From DBFJGL01 sp048394785 (GTDB taxonomy: Bacteria; Bacillota; Clostridia; Christensenellales; CAG-917): 8,458 bases of DNA. The notes under the pieces are model-generated. The model did not search any database, was not told the origin of the DNA, and saw only the letters and a list, made by a program, of their open reading frames with translations. A program made the position numbers and the translations under genes. Shown in pieces: positions 6,489-8,458 of the stretch. Numbering within the stretch: position 1 is the stretch's first letter; every line of letters starts with the position of its first letter. The stretch spans positions 1-8,458 of the forward strand of contig DBFJGL010000097.1 in the NCBI GenBank assembly GCA_048394785.1, in the 5' to 3' direction.

Positions 6489-7215
6489 AGTAATAAATTC
6501 CGTCCTTTAATTGAATTTCGCGTTCGTTTTCCATAAGCCGCATTTTGCCGTCTTCCTCAAAAGAATAGTAAGTGCTGTTGGAAAACACGATATGGTCCTG
6601 TAAAATTATGTTCATACTGTACAGCGTGTGGAAAATCTCGCGCGTCAGCATAATGTCCTGACGCGAAGGTCTGGGATTTCCGCCGGGGTGATTGTGGGCA
6701 AGTATTATCGCCGTTGCCTTGGTTCTCAGCGCAAACTGCACGACCGCTCTGATTGACACCTCCACGCTGCAACCGTCGCCGTCGTTGAGCTTTTCGAACT
6801 TGATGAGATTGTCCTTTGCGTCGAGTGCGGCTATATATACCTGCTCGGTGGGACGGCCGTACATCTGCTTTTCGAGATATTTTCGCGTTACACCCTTTCC
6901 GTTCAACGACGTTCTCGTTGCGTCAACGTCGGCGGCGTAAGCGCGGAATACGTCGGGCAATACCGATAAAAACAGCGCGGCGTTGCGAGTCATTCCCTTG
7001 ACTTCGGCAAGGTGTTCTGCGTCAGCGTTGAGCACTCCCGACAGAGAACCGAAACAATCGATAAGCGCGTGCGCTATCTCGTTGGTATCCTTGCGCGGCA
7101 CAAATGTAAAGAGAAGATATTCCAGCATTTCGTGCGGATTTAAGGAAGATATTCCGTTCTTCTCAATCCTTTCTCTCATTCTGTCGCGGTGTCCGTCGTG
7201 CACGCCTTTGTCCAT
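6481..7215 (-). CDS. radC: RadC-family JAB/MPN domain protein
   Basis: Protein of 244 residues in the RadC family, once linked to DNA repair but of uncertain biochemical role. An N-terminal helix-hairpin-helix-like region (about 22-90, including FGSLSGVL and LAEVKGMT) precedes a JAB1/MPN-like domain (about 105-225). The metal-site motif is intact as HNHPGGNPRPSRQD, with His174, His176, Ser184 and Asp187. The position that is usually Glu in the preceding PRE(V/I)F motif is Ala here (SIRAVVQFAL, 154-163), so the expected catalytic glutamate is not in its normal place. The start at ATG 7215 has AAGGA 6 bases upstream and follows the typical N-terminal HDGHRDRMRER. It is first in a two-gene unit with gltX, overlapping it by 8 bases, and is driven by the strong promoter at 7299-7327. 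Confidence 0.92.
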   Translation of the reverse strand: MDKGVHDGHRDRMRERIEKNGISSLNPHEMLEYLLFTFVPRKDTNEIAHALIDCFGSLSGVLNADAEHLAEVKGMTRNAALFLSVLPDVFRAYAADVDATRTSLNGKGVTRKYLEKQMYGRPTEQVYIAALDAKDNLIKFEKLNDGDGCSVEVSIRAVVQFALRTKATAIILAHNHPGGNPRPSRQDIMLTREIFHTLYSMNIILQDHIVFSNSTYYSFEEDGKMRLMENEREIQLKDGIYYYE

Positions 7216-7298
7216 TGTAAATCCTTAACGCTTAACGCGCACCCGAGCGCACGCACAAGTACGGGCGCAATGCACGCATATATAATTTTATAAACCGT

Positions 7299-7327
7299 AT
7301 TATAAACTATAAATATCTATATTGCAA
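7299..7327 (-). promoter_or_regulatory. Housekeeping (sigma-A) promoter of radC-gltX
   Basis: On the minus strand TTGCAA (7322-7327), a 17-base spacer and a perfect TATAAT (7299-7304). Transcription should begin near 7292, giving a leader of about 75 bases before radC. The region is strongly AT-rich compared with the genes. No T-box or other leader element is evident between it and radC. Confidence 0.85.
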
Positions 7328-7440
7328 GAATAAAGAAGAACCGCCCTCTTTTTCACGTTTTATAAAGCCTGCGATAAGCGAAAAGCGAATATCATTGCGA
7401 CGAAAAGCGCAATCAACCGAGCGCAACGATTTTCAAGCTG

Positions 7441-7561
7441 TCACTGCGAGAAACAACATAGTGGCAACGAAGCAATCCCCTAAACAGGAACGGATACTCA
7501 TATATAAAGTTCCTCTACATAGGGGACTGCCACGTCGCTTTTTCAAAGCTCCTCGCAGTGA
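7441..7561. repeat. Head-to-head inverted pair of the repeat element
   Basis: TCACTGCGAG (7441-7450) is the exact inverse of CTCGCAGTGA (7552-7561), and GCAATCCCCTA (7472-7482) is inverse to TAGGGGACTGC (7520-7530) with one mismatch. The arms enclose a 37-base centre. The parts between the matched ends do not pair well, so these look like two element copies in opposite orientation rather than one continuous hairpin. Confidence 0.7.
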
Positions 7562-7590
7562 CACGTGGAGATTGTACCATCATAGCATTT

Positions 7591-7733
7591 TTTATCCGCT
7601 TACAAACACTATTCCACCCTATCATTGCGAGCAACGCGAGTTTGTGAGCAATCCCGTGGGCAGGCTACGCGCACCGTATCATTGCGGCTCGATTTATCCG
7701 CTTGCTAAACTTATTAAATTGTGTCATTGCGAG
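7591..7733 (+). repeat. Direct duplication with a 102-base offset
   Basis: TTTATCCGCTT at 7591-7601 and 7693-7703, and TCATTGCGAG at 7622-7631 and 7724-7733, keep the same 102-base offset, with partial similarity between. This suggests that a unit containing flanking DNA plus a repeat element was duplicated and then diverged. Confidence 0.55.
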
Positions 7734-7739
7734 TGCAAT

Positions 7740-7809
7740 GAGCAATCCCGTGAGCAAAGCGAACGGTTTGCGCCATCGAGCAATCCCGCGAGCAAAGCGA
7801 GCGGTTTGC
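7740..7809 (+). repeat. Tandem pair of 32-base repeats
   Basis: The segments 7740-7771 and 7778-7809 match at 30 of 32 bases and are separated by 6 bases (period 38). Each runs from GAGCAATCCCG to CGGTTTGC. It appears to be a recent local duplication of the right end of one element copy. Confidence 0.85.
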
Positions 7810-7868
7810 ACTATTGCACGTGGCAATCCCCTAAATAAGCGGCGATGACTTATATACATCAACCCCGC

Positions 7869-7885
7869 TTGCGCGAAGTGCGCAA
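7869..7885. repeat. Short hairpin downstream of the TM2 gene
   Basis: TTGCGC (7869-7874) and GCGCAA (7880-7885) form a 6-bp stem with a 5-base loop, about 20 bases after the TM2 stop. No T run follows it on the minus strand, so termination here would be weak at best. Confidence 0.35.
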
Positions 7886-7907
7886 AACATAACTCACGCG
7901 GAAGAAG

Positions 7908-8363
7908 TTAATACATTCCCTTGATTATCTCTTCGTTGCGCGAATATGCGTTTGGCACTGCCAAAAATAAATCTAGAACAATAATGACGTCCGTTATAAT
8001 ACCTATGGTTAATCCTATTATAAAAATCATGTCAAATGCTGCTACGTTTTCAGTTGTAATTACAAATCCGGCAATCATAAAAATAACCGCGGCTAAAATA
8101 TTGCCGAACAGCTTTATTAACCCTATAACGACGTTCAAAAGACCGTTAACATAAAATCTGTCTATGCCGAGGGCTCCGAAAAAAATTGCCAGAACAAGAG
8201 TGACCCACGGCGATTTCAAGTTGGATTGACTGAATTTTGACACAACTTCGTCGCGGTCGTGTTTGGAAAATCGATCGGCACATTCGAGCGCAAATCTGTT
8301 GTCGCAATAATAAGCAAAAAATTTATAAAACACACAGAAATTGCAATTTTTGTCATTATCCAT
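7908..8363 (-). CDS. TM2-domain membrane protein with cysteine-bearing N-terminus
   Basis: Small predicted inner-membrane protein of 151 residues. The cytoplasmic-looking N-terminal part (1-50) carries Cys7, Cys10, Cys20 and Cys28, a CxxC followed by two spaced Cys, which could hold a metal or be redox active. The TM2 domain begins at about residue 51: a first membrane helix with FGALGIDRFYVNG (62-74), where DRFY matches the family's conserved R-F/Y turn, then further hydrophobic segments (about 76-102 and 108-135) ending in a short charged tail. TM2 proteins are common in bacteria but have no settled biochemical role. The start ATG 8363 is fixed by GGAGG 5 bases upstream; a longer GTG start at 8393 lacks such a site. 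The gene is visibly more AT-rich in its codons than gltX, radC or sipL, which hints at a different history. No partner gene is in the window. Confidence 0.8.
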   Translation of the reverse strand: MDNDKNCNFCVFYKFFAYYCDNRFALECADRFSKHDRDEVVSKFSQSNLKSPWVTLVLAIFFGALGIDRFYVNGLLNVVIGLIKLFGNILAAVIFMIAGFVITTENVAAFDMIFIIGLTIGIITDVIIVLDLFLAVPNAYSRNEEIIKGMY

Positions 8364-8368
8364 AAACA

Positions 8369-8373
8369 CCTCC
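8369..8373 (-). promoter_or_regulatory. Ribosome binding site of the TM2 gene, decides its start
   Basis: GGAGG on the minus strand, 5 bases before ATG 8363. It favours the 151-residue product over the 161-residue GTG-initiated form. Confidence 0.85.
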
Positions 8374-8402
8374 GCAAATCTTTCGCCTTTCACTTGTCGC
8401 CA

Positions 8403-8458
8403 AAAGACAATTCATTCTCCCAAGCAAAAATCAATTACATAAATTGTCTTTATAAGAC
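8403..8458. repeat. Inverted AAAGACAATT half-sites upstream of the TM2 gene
   Basis: AAAGACAATT (8403-8412) and its exact inverse AATTGTCTTT (8442-8451) are separated by 29 bases. The right arm also overlaps a tight palindrome GTCTT-TAT-AAGAC (8446-8458) and can pair alternatively with CAATT at 8432-8436. Three half-sites in the leader region suggest an operator or alternative RNA structure; a possible -10 (TATAAA on the minus strand, 8449-8454) lies inside the palindrome, but its -35 would be beyond the window. It could instead be the weak terminator of an unseen upstream gene. Confidence 0.4.

Larger units (their letters stand above)
7391..7838. repeat. Cluster of degenerate CATTGCGAG...GCAATCCC interspersed repeats
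   Basis: Most of the gene-free stretch 7216-7907 is made of several diverged copies of one short element whose left end is TCA(T/C)TGCGAG and right end GCAATCCC(C)T. Left ends occur at 7392, 7441, 7622, 7679 and 7724 on the plus strand and at 7552-7561 on the minus strand; right ends occur near 7472, 7520 (inverted), 7648, 7742, 7780 and 7830. This resembles a non-coding repeat type seen in many unrelated bacterial genomes (from memory), often mis-annotated as short peptides containing HCE-like strings. Such a peptide-like reading is open here on the plus strand but has no ribosome site and is not a gene. No transposase is present, so any mobility would have to be supplied in trans. Confidence 0.75.

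Noticed and set aside
7216..7298. T-box or other riboswitch in the radC-gltX leader
   Set aside because: The leader is only about 75 bases and shows no T-box sequence, specifier stem or terminator/antiterminator pair.
7740..7809. Possible CRISPR array
   Set aside because: Only two copies of a 32-base repeat separated by 6 bases; there are no regular spacers and no cas genes.
7395..7838. Open frame of 147 codons in the intergenic region
   Set aside because: It is built from the interspersed repeats, giving repeated HCE/EQS-like peptides typical of spurious predictions, and no Shine-Dalgarno was noted.

Overview
The window looks like chromosomal DNA from an endospore-forming member of Clostridia (Bacillota), probably an uncultured relative of moderate GC content. 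The main support is a SPOCS/LysM protein of the SipL type (a clostridial sporulation protein), a Veg-family protein beside it, an ispE gene in the same neighbourhood (veg and ispE are also neighbours in Bacillus), and strong AGGAGG-type ribosome binding sites. No phage, transposase or CRISPR gene is present.

Layout from left to right. (1) ispE on the minus strand, cut by the left edge. (2) A clear intrinsic terminator, then sipL on the minus strand with an ideal Shine-Dalgarno and a candidate sigma-E promoter. (3) A 112-bp divergent intergenic region and a short veg gene on the plus strand with no Shine-Dalgarno. (4) Two hairpins between the convergent ends of veg and a large gene for a membrane-anchored subtilisin-like (S8) protease on the minus strand. 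(5) The pair radC-gltX on the minus strand, overlapping by 8 bases and driven by a near-perfect housekeeping promoter (TTGCAA, 17 bases, TATAAT). The protease follows gltX by 83 bases. (6) A gene-free stretch of about 690 bases (7216-7907) holding that promoter and then a cluster of degenerate interspersed repeats of the CATTGCGAG...GCAATCCC type. (7) A small TM2-domain membrane protein on the minus strand with a cysteine-bearing N-terminus, more AT-rich than its neighbours, preceded by inverted AAAGACAATT half-sites at the right edge.

Together, sipL, veg and ispE form a recognisable conserved neighbourhood linking spore morphogenesis, developmental regulation and isoprenoid precursor synthesis. 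radC-gltX is a housekeeping unit. The protease and the TM2 protein are the least explained genes. The protease has an intact catalytic triad, a signal peptide, two Ig/PKD-like modules and a C-terminal transmembrane anchor, but no room for a classical inhibitory propeptide. I did not find a clearly new multi-gene system. The best second-look items are the protease architecture, the repeat cluster, the leaderless-looking veg start and the altered JAMM glutamate in RadC.
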